Of a DNA stretch of 64,000 bases, positions 9,050 to 16,836 are shown one piece after another; the stretch's first letter is position 1; the number at the start of each line of letters is the position of its first letter. The translations under genes and the position numbers were made by a program. The notes under the pieces were generated by a model, which worked only from the letters and a program-made list of their open reading frames with translations, was not told the DNA's origin and searched no databases. The stretch lies in NCBI RefSeq assembly GCF_002591915.1, contig NZ_NIHB01000001.1:163805-227804 (forward strand), written 5' to 3'. The stretch comes from Marinicella litoralis. GTDB taxonomy: Bacteria > Pseudomonadota > Gammaproteobacteria > Xanthomonadales > Marinicellaceae.

Positions 9050-10928
9050 TGAAAAAGTTTCTGCTGTCGTATTTATTTACCAAATAACTGGCAAAATCTT
9101 TACTTGCACCAATAGATAAATGAGTGCGGTCATAGGTGACCATTTCTTGTTGATCTAAGGTGAAGGCCATACATGAGGGTTGTTTACAAAAGTAAGCCAA
9201 TTTATCTACATAAACAGCACCAGCCTCTGAAATCTTGGTGCGGGCCTGATCATTTTGCTTAAATAAATCTTTTATTAAAAACTGATCAATATTTGATTGA
9301 GCCACCAGAAAATCATCAGAATTATGTGCGGCAATCCTCGTTTGCTTACTATACCACGGACCCACACCCATCACAATTACATTGACCGTCATGCCTTTCA
9401 GCCTTTCAATCGATACCAGCAACGGGTTAAGTCTGGACTGATCCATCTTGATTGAATATATGACATGTTTAACTTCACTGTTTTTCTCTAGATAGGCAAC
9501 AATGTCATCAAAGCTTCTGTCACATGAGTCGTTTTCCCTTTTTACAGCTTCGAATAAATGTGGACAACCTCTTTCACTGATCAGCATATAATGGTATTGC
9601 GGAAAAGCATTGTTCATTATGTTGAATCCATCTATGCCATGAGAATCTCCAACCACCAAAACATTTTCTTTGGTCATGCTGGGTTTTAAACATCGGTCAG
9701 GCGTGATAAATATTTGGGTTTCACATTGCTTGCTCCACTGTTCATGCCTTTTTAAATTGGCCACTTTCGCTGGAAGACTGATAACGTTTTGGACGGGGTT
9801 TTTTGCTTGAAAAAAACGACCTTCATTGATAACTGCCACACAAAAGAAGGCTAAGGTGACCCATGCAAAGCCAGCAAAGTATTTTTCCTTTTCATGTCCA
9901 TACCTGAATGTGGATTCTGTGGTTTTATACAACACCACGGATAACACCAAAGAAGCCAAAATCAAAATGATTTTGTCAATCGCTGTTAACTTATTTGGGC
10001 TAATGAATGTATAAAACACAATCAAAGGCCAGTGAACCAAGTACCAAGAATAAGAAATGTTGCCGATGTATAACATCACCTTGTTACCAAGCAACCATTG
10101 GCTTATTTTTACATTTTTCAAATAAATGATAATCACACAACTTAAACAAGGCAGCAGAGGCAAGTAGCCAGGAAATGAGCTGGTTTGGTCAAAATAAACA
10201 AAACACAAAATTATGGTTGTTAATGAGCTCACCACCAACCATTCGGCGACCTTTGAATTGATTAATTTTTTTGAATCGGGCATAAAACAAACCACCGCAC
10301 CAACAAGAAATTCGAACATCCTAAATGGAATTAAATAAAAGGCATAGTGAGGGTTGATTTTGGTTATTATGACCGACAAAAGAAGACTGAGAAAAAGCAA
10401 CATTAGCAACACTTTTACAAGCATTGATAAGTTTTGCTTGCGATACAAAAACATTAAAAGCAATGGAAATACGAGATAAAATTGCTCTTCAATACCCAGC
10501 GACCAGGTGTGCAATAAAGGCTTAAATTTTGCTGAAAAATCCCAGTAGCCTGCTTCGCTTAAAAAATAAAAATTCGAGACAGAAAAAAATGCAGCAATCG
10601 CTGATTGAAAAGTTTTTTGAACAAGCTCTGCAGGAAATACCAACAATGCCATGATACCAGTAAACAACACGGTAACAAATAATGCCGGAAACAAGCGCCT
10701 GATCCTTCGGATATAAAATGTTTTTAAACTGAATGAATTATCCTGCAATTGTCTTAAAATCAATTGGCTAATCAGGTAACCAGATATAGTAAAAAAAACA
10801 TCGACCCCTAAAAACCCCCCAGAAAACATCGCAAAGCCACAGTGGTATGCCAAAACCCCCAAGATGGCCACTGCCCTCAGGCCTTGTATTTCACCTCTGA
10901 ATTGATTGTGACGGTTTACTGGTAACAT
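9039..10928 (-). CDS. OafA/YrhL-type acyltransferase fused to a periplasmic SGNH domain
   Basis: 629 residues. The N-terminal half is an acyltransferase-3 membrane domain with about ten helices. It opens with the family block RGEIQGLRAVAILGVLAYHCG, with FLGVDVFFTISGYLIS and SLGIEEQFYLVFPLL following. A C-terminal SGNH esterase-like domain starts near residue 415, with VVGDSHGIDGF (nucleophile Ser) and YDRTHLSIGAS (Asp/His pair). Such fusions take acyl groups, usually acetyl, across the inner membrane and place them on O-antigen or other surface sugars. It overlaps SGNH1 by 13 bp. It is the third O-acylation module in the operon, so the glycan probably carries more than one acyl decoration. 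Confidence 0.9.
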   Translation of the reverse strand: MLPVNRHNQFRGEIQGLRAVAILGVLAYHCGFAMFSGGFLGVDVFFTISGYLISQLILRQLQDNSFSLKTFYIRRIRRLFPALFVTVLFTGIMALLVFPAELVQKTFQSAIAAFFSVSNFYFLSEAGYWDFSAKFKPLLHTWSLGIEEQFYLVFPLLLMFLYRKQNLSMLVKVLLMLLFLSLLLSVIITKINPHYAFYLIPFRMFEFLVGAVVCFMPDSKKLINSKVAEWLVVSSLTTIILCFVYFDQTSSFPGYLPLLPCLSCVIIIYLKNVKISQWLLGNKVMLYIGNISYSWYLVHWPLIVFYTFISPNKLTAIDKIILILASLVLSVVLYKTTESTFRYGHEKEKYFAGFAWVTLAFFCVAVINEGRFFQAKNPVQNVISLPAKVANLKRHEQWSKQCETQIFITPDRCLKPSMTKENVLVVGDSHGIDGFNIMNNAFPQYHYMLISERGCPHLFEAVKRENDSCDRSFDDIVAYLEKNSEVKHVIYSIKMDQSRLNPLLVSIERLKGMTVNVIVMGVGPWYSKQTRIAAHNSDDFLVAQSNIDQFLIKDLFKQNDQARTKISEAGAVYVDKLAYFCKQPSCMAFTLDQQEMVTYDRTHLSIGASKDFASYLVNKYDSRNFFNDK

Positions 10929-11833
10929 GCTTGATCAACCAGGGCTGAAAATTCTTTGCTTTTGGTGGGCATCAAATGATCTTGGTTGATAAAAGCAGCT
11001 AAATCAAAATCCATTGCCAACTCCCTAAAATCAACGTATTTAATGTTTAACGTCTCGGCAATTTGTTTGAATTGTTGCAAAGATGCCTGATATGGTTCAC
11101 GGTCTGAAATGTATTGCAAATAACTTTCATCAACCGGCGTTCTCAAAACACATACATCAGCCCCTTTTTCCAATAAAAATTCCAACATGTTGCGGTAAAT
11201 TGAAAAGTAATTATCAGCGGCTTCAGTACCCATCATAGGCTCCTGAAAATCCACTCGTGACAATGTTCGTTTAAGACGCTCTTCCTCATCTAAATTGACC
11301 CAATAGGATGATTTGTCCATTTCATTGGGCCAATCCCTGGTCAGGGCTTGTTTCAGGCTTTTCCAACTGTTAATTGAGGCCAATTGTTGTGCAATGCCTT
11401 TTTCAAAAAAATATATTTTTGGAACAAACCACTGGTTTATATTAAAAAAATTATTGTGGTTTTTATCGTGCCACTCAAGGTGTATTTCACTGACCAATTG
11501 TGGTGATGCTTCAACGATCACCTGATTGGGGGTTCTGTATTTAAAATAGTTTCTAATAAATAAATCCATCACTGGTATGGTCGATCCACCCCGGCCTAGA
11601 TTAAGGTATTTATGTTGATCAATAAAAGAGCGATAAATATGTGAATCACCGATTGCAACATTGGGGTTGTCACTTGCATAAACACTGTGAATGCGTTTAG
11701 GCACTGACTTTGGAATCGTCACCACATACTCACGAAGAAACATTTCTGTCACCATGAGAAACCCTGCCACAATGAATATGACAATAATGAGGTAGCGCTT
11801 AAAAAAAGCGGTAGATGAATTCTGAATAGCCAT
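10916..11833 (-). CDS. membrane-anchored SGNH-like O-acyltransferase partner (copy 1)
   Basis: 305 residues: one N-terminal membrane helix (about residues 14-36) and a periplasmic domain. VAIGDSHIYRSF (near residue 55) and INQDHLMPTKSKEF (near residue 282) supply the Ser and the Asp-His pair of an SGNH hydrolase, as in AlgJ/AlgX-like partners of MBOAT proteins. The frame is open from a TTG at 11839, but the ATG at 11833 was chosen because it aligns with the start of the paralogue at 14239. It overlaps the MBOAT1 gene by exactly 35 bp, the same overlap as in the second pair. It probably transfers the acyl group exported by MBOAT1 onto the glycan. Confidence 0.78.
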   Translation of the reverse strand: MAIQNSSTAFFKRYLIIVIFIVAGFLMVTEMFLREYVVTIPKSVPKRIHSVYASDNPNVAIGDSHIYRSFIDQHKYLNLGRGGSTIPVMDLFIRNYFKYRTPNQVIVEASPQLVSEIHLEWHDKNHNNFFNINQWFVPKIYFFEKGIAQQLASINSWKSLKQALTRDWPNEMDKSSYWVNLDEEERLKRTLSRVDFQEPMMGTEAADNYFSIYRNMLEFLLEKGADVCVLRTPVDESYLQYISDREPYQASLQQFKQIAETLNIKYVDFRELAMDFDLAAFINQDHLMPTKSKEFSALVDQACYQ

Positions 11834-13274
11834 TGCCAATTATTTTATATAAACTGATGATTAAGATGATACCTGTGGTTACTGCAAATACAATGCCTGG
11901 TTGCCATTTTGCCTGTTCTGAGAAATTTTCTCTGGGCTTATAATCTAAGATTTGCTGGGTGTTTGGTAAAGCTTTAACCACCAAACAAAGTAATCCAATC
12001 AACACCAAGGATACCAAGGGACTTGTACCTAGAATAAACACGCCTTTGTCTACCATGGCATCTGTCATGCCTGTAGTGAATTCAAACAAGCCTGTAGTTA
12101 AAGTGGTGATACTCAATAGTGACTCTGATCTGAATACGATGAACGTTAAATTCACAAAAATAAATGTAATCAACCAATTGGTCAAATGGTATGTTTGGCC
12201 CCCTCGGAATTGATCAGTAAAATGAATGGCTATTTTTTTTCTGTATAAATGATTTATCACCAAAGCAAAACCATGCATGCCACCCCAAATCACATAAATC
12301 CAACCGGCGCCATGCCACAACCCCCCCAGAAGCATGGTTATCATCAAAAACAAGTGACGATTAAATTCACCGTGCCTGTTGCCACCCATAGGAATGTATA
12401 AATAATCTTTTAGAAATGTAGACAAGGTAATGTGCCACCGTCGCCAAAAATCAATGATGCTCGCTGATTTATATGGGGAATTGAAATTAATCGGTAGCTG
12501 TATGCCAAATAACAAGGCACTGCCAATGGCAATGTCTGAATAACCAGAAAAATCGAAATAAATTTGTAAGGTATAACACAACGAACCGCTCCATGCCAAG
12601 ACAGCCGGGATCACAGCGCCCTGGTTTCCCAACTCAAAAACCCAATTGGCATGTGGAGCTAAACTGTCAGCGATGACGACTTTCTTAAATAAACCAATGG
12701 CAATGATGGTTATGGCTGCTGCAATTGTTTTGCTATCAAGCAATATTCGATAGTCTTTAGAAAACTGTTGCAAAACATCTTTATGATGAACAATGGGGCC
12801 TGAAACCAATTGCGGGAAAAAAGCCACAAACAAGACATAACTGCGAAAAGAGTTGTCTTCAATTTTATTTTGTTTGGCATCAACCAAATAGGCAATTTGT
12901 TGAAAGGTAAAAAACGAAATGGCCAATGGCAGAACAATGCTACCTACCAGGTGTTCATAATCAAACATCCCAAGAAAAAAACCACTGTACTTATAATACC
13001 CCAACGTGGCTAAGTTAAGAACGATACCGAACACCAAAATCGGCTTACTGATTCCCTTGTATTTCATGATTGCTTGACCAGCAACATAATTCAAGACAAT
13101 AGATGACATCAACAATGCCAGGTATTCAACTTTCCACCAGGTATAAAAAAACAAAGAGCCAATAATCAATAAATTGATTCCGGCTACTTTGTTTACTTTT
13201 CGAATTAAAAAATAGTATGCGATTGCCATGATAGGCAAAAACACCAAAAGATACTCTAATGAATTAAACAGCAA
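11799..13274 (-). CDS. MBOAT family membrane O-acyltransferase (AlgI/DltB-like, copy 1)
   Basis: 491-residue polytopic membrane protein. It has the AlgI-like N-terminus MLFNSLEYLLVFLP, the WRRWHITLSTFLKDYLYIPMGGNR block, and GGLWHGAGWIYVIWGGMHG near residue 315 with the conserved catalytic histidine. It would carry acyl groups across the inner membrane for the adjoining SGNH protein. The start is TTG at 13274 with GGAG 8 nt upstream; no better start exists and it matches the family N-terminus. The C-terminus NGYSEFIYRFF is identical to that of MBOAT2, and the downstream SGNH start is nested in its Asn-Gly codons in both pairs. It lies 47 bp downstream of the SGNH2 gene. Confidence 0.9.
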   Translation of the reverse strand: MLFNSLEYLLVFLPIMAIAYYFLIRKVNKVAGINLLIIGSLFFYTWWKVEYLALLMSSIVLNYVAGQAIMKYKGISKPILVFGIVLNLATLGYYKYSGFFLGMFDYEHLVGSIVLPLAISFFTFQQIAYLVDAKQNKIEDNSFRSYVLFVAFFPQLVSGPIVHHKDVLQQFSKDYRILLDSKTIAAAITIIAIGLFKKVVIADSLAPHANWVFELGNQGAVIPAVLAWSGSLCYTLQIYFDFSGYSDIAIGSALLFGIQLPINFNSPYKSASIIDFWRRWHITLSTFLKDYLYIPMGGNRHGEFNRHLFLMITMLLGGLWHGAGWIYVIWGGMHGFALVINHLYRKKIAIHFTDQFRGGQTYHLTNWLITFIFVNLTFIVFRSESLLSITTLTTGLFEFTTGMTDAMVDKGVFILGTSPLVSLVLIGLLCLVVKALPNTQQILDYKPRENFSEQAKWQPGIVFAVTTGIILIISLYKIIGNGYSEFIYRFF

Positions 13275-13321
13275 AACTTAGGCTCCTTTTTGGATCATCG
13301 GTCGGTTGATAAATAGCAACA

Positions 13322-14239
13322 TCAGTCAAAACACGCCCCCAAAACAGACGCAGCGAATTCTTTACTTGCGCTGGGTGTAATGTGGTCTTGATTAATGAAA
13401 TATTCTTTTGGATAATTGGTATTCAATTGATGGTGACCGACATGCGTAATTCCATATTCACTTGATACATCAGTAAAAAAAGCCATGGCAGCATCGAATG
13501 CCGCCAATTCTCGACTGTATGTTAAATACAATTCCGATACAGGCGGTGTCACCATACAAACTTCAGCCCCTTTTGATATTAAAAACTCAACCATTTGTCG
13601 GTATTTGGCTTGAAATTCTTTTGATTCATCAGAATCCATATATGGTAGGTGGTGTTTGACTCTGGACCGTGTTTTTTGTTGCCTTTGTTGGTCCGTTAAC
13701 TTTAACCAGTACTGGCTGTTGGCCCTCAAGTCCTCATCATTGCTGGCATGGTAAGCAGCCATGATTTGATCCATCGAATCGAATGCACTCATAAACTCTG
13801 TTATGCCTCTTTCAAATACATACAACTTAAATGGTGTTGAAACAATGTTGAAATATTGGTCATATCTTTGGGTGTTTCTTTCCAGTTGTGGTTTGGCAAA
13901 TAATTGTGGTGAAGCTTGAATGACTACTTTTCCTGGATGTTTGTCCAACAAATAATTTCTCAACACAATGTCCACAGCCGGGATTGGGTTGCCACGTTTT
14001 GCCAGGTTGATGAAACTCTTTTCAGCCACAAAGGCTCGGTACATTTGAGAGTCTCCTGCCACCACATCTGTCAATTTACTTTGATAAACGCGATCAATCA
14101 ATTGCGGCGTCGACCTTGGCATTTTTACAACCACAGCTCTTAGAAACCATTCAGCAGTCACAACGAACACCACTAAACTGATGCCCAGTGAATAACAAAA
14201 TATTTTAGAAAAACCTGTAAATGAACTCTGAGTATCCAT
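13322..14239 (-). CDS. membrane-anchored SGNH-like O-acyltransferase partner (copy 2)
   Basis: 305 residues, the same length and architecture as copy 1: one N-terminal transmembrane helix, then VVAGDSQMYRAF (near residue 56) and INQDHITPSASKEF (near residue 280). The nucleophile block reads GDSQ instead of GDSH, but Ser, Asp and His are all present, so activity is plausible. It overlaps the MBOAT2 gene by 35 bp. The two SGNH proteins are clearly homologous but strongly diverged, so the duplication is old and the two copies may act on different positions or acceptors. Its stop is followed by a 47-bp gap, the only real gap inside the ten-gene run. Confidence 0.78.
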   Translation of the reverse strand: MDTQSSFTGFSKIFCYSLGISLVVFVVTAEWFLRAVVVKMPRSTPQLIDRVYQSKLTDVVAGDSQMYRAFVAEKSFINLAKRGNPIPAVDIVLRNYLLDKHPGKVVIQASPQLFAKPQLERNTQRYDQYFNIVSTPFKLYVFERGITEFMSAFDSMDQIMAAYHASNDEDLRANSQYWLKLTDQQRQQKTRSRVKHHLPYMDSDESKEFQAKYRQMVEFLISKGAEVCMVTPPVSELYLTYSRELAAFDAAMAFFTDVSSEYGITHVGHHQLNTNYPKEYFINQDHITPSASKEFAASVLGACFD

Positions 14240-15668
14240 TGGTCATGATCTTATAAAGTGAATAGTACAGTAGACAAATCCCGCCCAACAACCAAAATAT
14301 ATTGGCTTGCCAGTATGCTGATTTGATGTCATTTTGTTGATGTTGATAACCAAGTATTTGTTGCGTATTAGGGAAGTATTTAACCACAAATATTAACCCA
14401 AAAACCAAAATAAATAATCCCAGCGATGCATTTGTATTGAGGGTACTGGGGGCACCCTGAATTGGGCCACTTAAGCCAAACATCACTTGTAGTAAATCAA
14501 ATCCATCATTTACAGACTGCACACGAAATACCACAAAAGCCAACACCACTGCAATGAAAGTCAAAGGCCATGCCAATATTTTCACATAAGGCTGTAAAAC
14601 AGTGGTCTTATATTGAGGAAAATGTAGCAAAAAATATCGAAACACATGGTTGATAATTAAATACAAACCATGAAGCATGCCCCACAATACAAAGGTATAG
14701 GCAGCGCCATGCCACAATCCACCCAATACCATGGTTATGAACAGAAAAACCAATTTAAGAACTACGCCTTTTCTGTTTCCACCCATTGGTATGTATAAAT
14801 AGTCTTTCAAAAACCTAGAAAGAGTCATGTGCCAGGTTCGCCAAAAGGCAATGATGCTTGATGATTTCAATGGTGAATTGAAATTCAACGGCAAAAATAT
14901 TCCAAACATCAAGCCCAATCCAATGGCCATGTCTGAATAACCAGAAAAATCAAAATACAATTGCAAAGTATAGGCAACCGCTGCCAACCAAGCATCCATC
15001 ATTGAAACATTTAAGCCAATGTTGTCATTGTCGAAAACTTGAATGACAAAGGGCGACAACTCATCTGCCACGGCGACTTTTTTAAATAGGCCAAGAATAA
15101 AGAAGGTCATGCCAGCGGCCAACCATTTGTAATTCAACCGATGCTTTTGTGAAAATTGCGGCATCATTTCTGCATGATGCACTATGGGTCCAGAGATTAA
15201 CTGGGGGAAAAAAGTGATGAACAGCACGTAAGACTTGAATGAATAATTGGCAATTTTTCCATGATAACTGTCAACGATATAAGCAATTTGTTGAAAAGTG
15301 ACAAAGGAAATGGCCAAGGGCAAAGCCACTGCGTAAACGGAAGGTTCAATAATACCTAAGTGACTGGCCACATCAATAAAAAAGTTGATGTATTTGAAAT
15401 AAAACAGCAGCGTTAAATTAATAACTATACCTAAGATCAGGACTTGCTTAGATTTTCTTTGATGTAAAAAAGTGGATACCCAATAGTTGAATCCGATTGA
15501 AAAGAAAATCAATGCCAAGTATTCAACTTTCCACCAGGCATAAAAAAACAATGAAGCAAAAACCAGAAATAATTTTGCGTGTTCTGTATTGAATTTATTG
15601 ACCAACCAATAGCCCCAAACAACCAGAGGCAGGAATATCAGAATGAAAAATAAGGAGTTAAATAACAT
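14205..15668 (-). CDS. MBOAT family membrane O-acyltransferase (AlgI/DltB-like, copy 2), first gene of the operon
   Basis: 487-residue polytopic membrane protein, paralogue of the MBOAT at 11799-13274. It shares MLFNSL at the start, WRTWHMTLSRFLKDYLYIPMGGNR, GGLWHGAAYTFVLWGMLHG with the catalytic histidine near residue 319, and the C-terminus NGYSEFIYRFF. The ATG at 15668 directly follows the T-run of a terminator-like hairpin, and the only Shine-Dalgarno-like sequence (AGCAGG, 8 nt upstream) lies inside that hairpin's 3' arm. Expression of this and the nine following genes may therefore be controlled there. No other convincing start is present because the N-terminus fits the family. Confidence 0.9.
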   Translation of the reverse strand: MLFNSLFFILIFLPLVVWGYWLVNKFNTEHAKLFLVFASLFFYAWWKVEYLALIFFSIGFNYWVSTFLHQRKSKQVLILGIVINLTLLFYFKYINFFIDVASHLGIIEPSVYAVALPLAISFVTFQQIAYIVDSYHGKIANYSFKSYVLFITFFPQLISGPIVHHAEMMPQFSQKHRLNYKWLAAGMTFFILGLFKKVAVADELSPFVIQVFDNDNIGLNVSMMDAWLAAVAYTLQLYFDFSGYSDMAIGLGLMFGIFLPLNFNSPLKSSSIIAFWRTWHMTLSRFLKDYLYIPMGGNRKGVVLKLVFLFITMVLGGLWHGAAYTFVLWGMLHGLYLIINHVFRYFLLHFPQYKTTVLQPYVKILAWPLTFIAVVLAFVVFRVQSVNDGFDLLQVMFGLSGPIQGAPSTLNTNASLGLFILVFGLIFVVKYFPNTQQILGYQHQQNDIKSAYWQANIFWLLGGICLLYYSLYKIMTNGYSEFIYRFF

Positions 15669-15699
15669 AAAAAAAACCTGCTTTATTCAAGCAGGTTTT
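15669..15699 (-). terminator. intrinsic terminator or attenuator running into the MBOAT2 start codon
   Basis: On the minus strand AAAACCTGCTT and AAGCAGGTTTT form a perfect 11-bp stem with a 5-nt loop (GAATA), followed by U to a total run of eight. The AUG of MBOAT2 comes immediately after. It lies 31 bp past the stop of the upstream secreted-protein gene. It can terminate that gene's transcript and, on read-through, would hide the AGCAGG ribosome site of the operon. The structure is seen directly; the regulatory role is inferred. Confidence 0.8.
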
Positions 15700-15730
15700 C
15701 GTTCATTTAAATAAATTTAATTAAATGTAT

Positions 15731-16534
15731 TTATGGGTTAGTTGGAGTACAAGCTCCTCCACCGATAAATGTTTGTCTGCGTGATTCAAACTCATCAAAG
15801 TAGTAAGTTTGACCAGCAGCAATACTTTCATGTACGCCCATTTGACCAATTCTGGCTAAGTTGATACCTTTGAATTTAGCAGCTGGCAAACTAAGACCTG
15901 TTAAATCTAATACAGGTGTATCAGTTTCATCATTTGCATCAATCCAAACTTTCAAGTGACCTGTGTTGTTATCACCAAACAACAAATCATACTCTAAACG
16001 GAAAGGTGCATCAGGTACTGGGAAGTTAAATACATTTCTTCTGTTGGCACCTGGTTGGTTGTCATCACGAACATAACCAATGATTCTGTAATCAGGAGTA
16101 GTCATGTCTGCATTGGTGTTATCAAATTTCAACATCAAGTTATCAAAACCAAAACATTGATCAGGGCCTGCAGGTGAACCACATGAAGCGATATGAATTT
16201 TCATTCTTCTTTCTGTACCAGTAGATGGCAACTCTACGCCATTGGGGTTAAAACAGAAAGATGTTCTGTATCTCAGCTCGGAACTTGGACTGTCATCTTG
16301 TACCCAATGACGAGCTGCACCACCTTGTTGCTCTTCAATTGCCAATTGCAATCCACAAGCAGTACCATTGTGTGCTGCCGCTGCAGTCACGTCTAATTTT
16401 CCAGTTGGGTTTTGAACCAACGACCACACGCCGTCAACATTGGTGACGTCACATGAAGGACCGCCAGCTAAACTGGCTGCACTGAAAAATAAAGTTGCGG
16501 TTAACAACCCTGTTTTTTTTATAATTTTATTCAT
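15731..16534 (-). CDS. secreted protein of unknown function
   Basis: 267 residues with a Sec signal peptide (cleavage probably after SAASLA, near residue 23). The mature part is beta-rich with no transmembrane segment and five to six cysteines that could form disulfides. Segments such as FRLEYDLLFGDNNTGHLKVWIDAND and QTYYFDEFESRRQTF suggest a concanavalin-like jelly-roll fold, but no catalytic motif is recognised. The ribosome site is strong (GAGGAA, 6 nt before ATG). It is followed by the hairpin that leads into the glycan operon, so it may share a promoter with that operon and be expressed at a higher level. I do not recognise the family. Confidence 0.6.
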   Translation of the reverse strand: MNKIIKKTGLLTATLFFSAASLAGGPSCDVTNVDGVWSLVQNPTGKLDVTAAAAHNGTACGLQLAIEEQQGGAARHWVQDDSPSSELRYRTSFCFNPNGVELPSTGTERRMKIHIASCGSPAGPDQCFGFDNLMLKFDNTNADMTTPDYRIIGYVRDDNQPGANRRNVFNFPVPDAPFRLEYDLLFGDNNTGHLKVWIDANDETDTPVLDLTGLSLPAAKFKGINLARIGQMGVHESIAAGQTYYFDEFESRRQTFIGGGACTPTNP

Positions 16535-16836
16535 AAGTTCCTCGTAAAATTTAAATTTGTTATTGAGTAAAACGCATTGTTTATATACTTTCGGTCAAAA
16601 TATTTTAATTAATTTTTTTCAGCGTGCTTTAAGTCAAGATTGAGACGTTTTACTGCTGATAAATAGCCTCATACATCCAGCATATAATCCACCGACACAA
16701 ACCACATCAAGATGTCCTGATGTCAAGACAATTGAATGATTGTCAAGGAGTATAATAAACATCAAATAACAGTTCAAGGTTTATTCAATACATTCAGCTG
16801 TCAGGCTGGTGAACTGGCTTGACTTGACACGTAAAG
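16535..16836. other. 302-bp intergenic region upstream of the secreted protein
   Basis: The part next to 16534 is very AT-rich and probably holds the minus-strand promoter of the secreted-protein gene; a TATATAAAC stretch around 16580 is a candidate -10, with no convincing -35. Further right, a short perfect dyad GACAAT-TGAATG-ATTGTC (about 16727-16744) stands among repeated GTCAAG words. No terminator with a T-run was found for the gene ending at 16837, and no ORF. Confidence 0.4.

Noticed and set aside
11799..15668. Alginate biosynthesis (algI/algJ) assignment for the MBOAT/SGNH pairs
   Set aside because: No alg8, alg44, algG or GDP-mannose dehydrogenase genes are present; the same families serve many other glycans.
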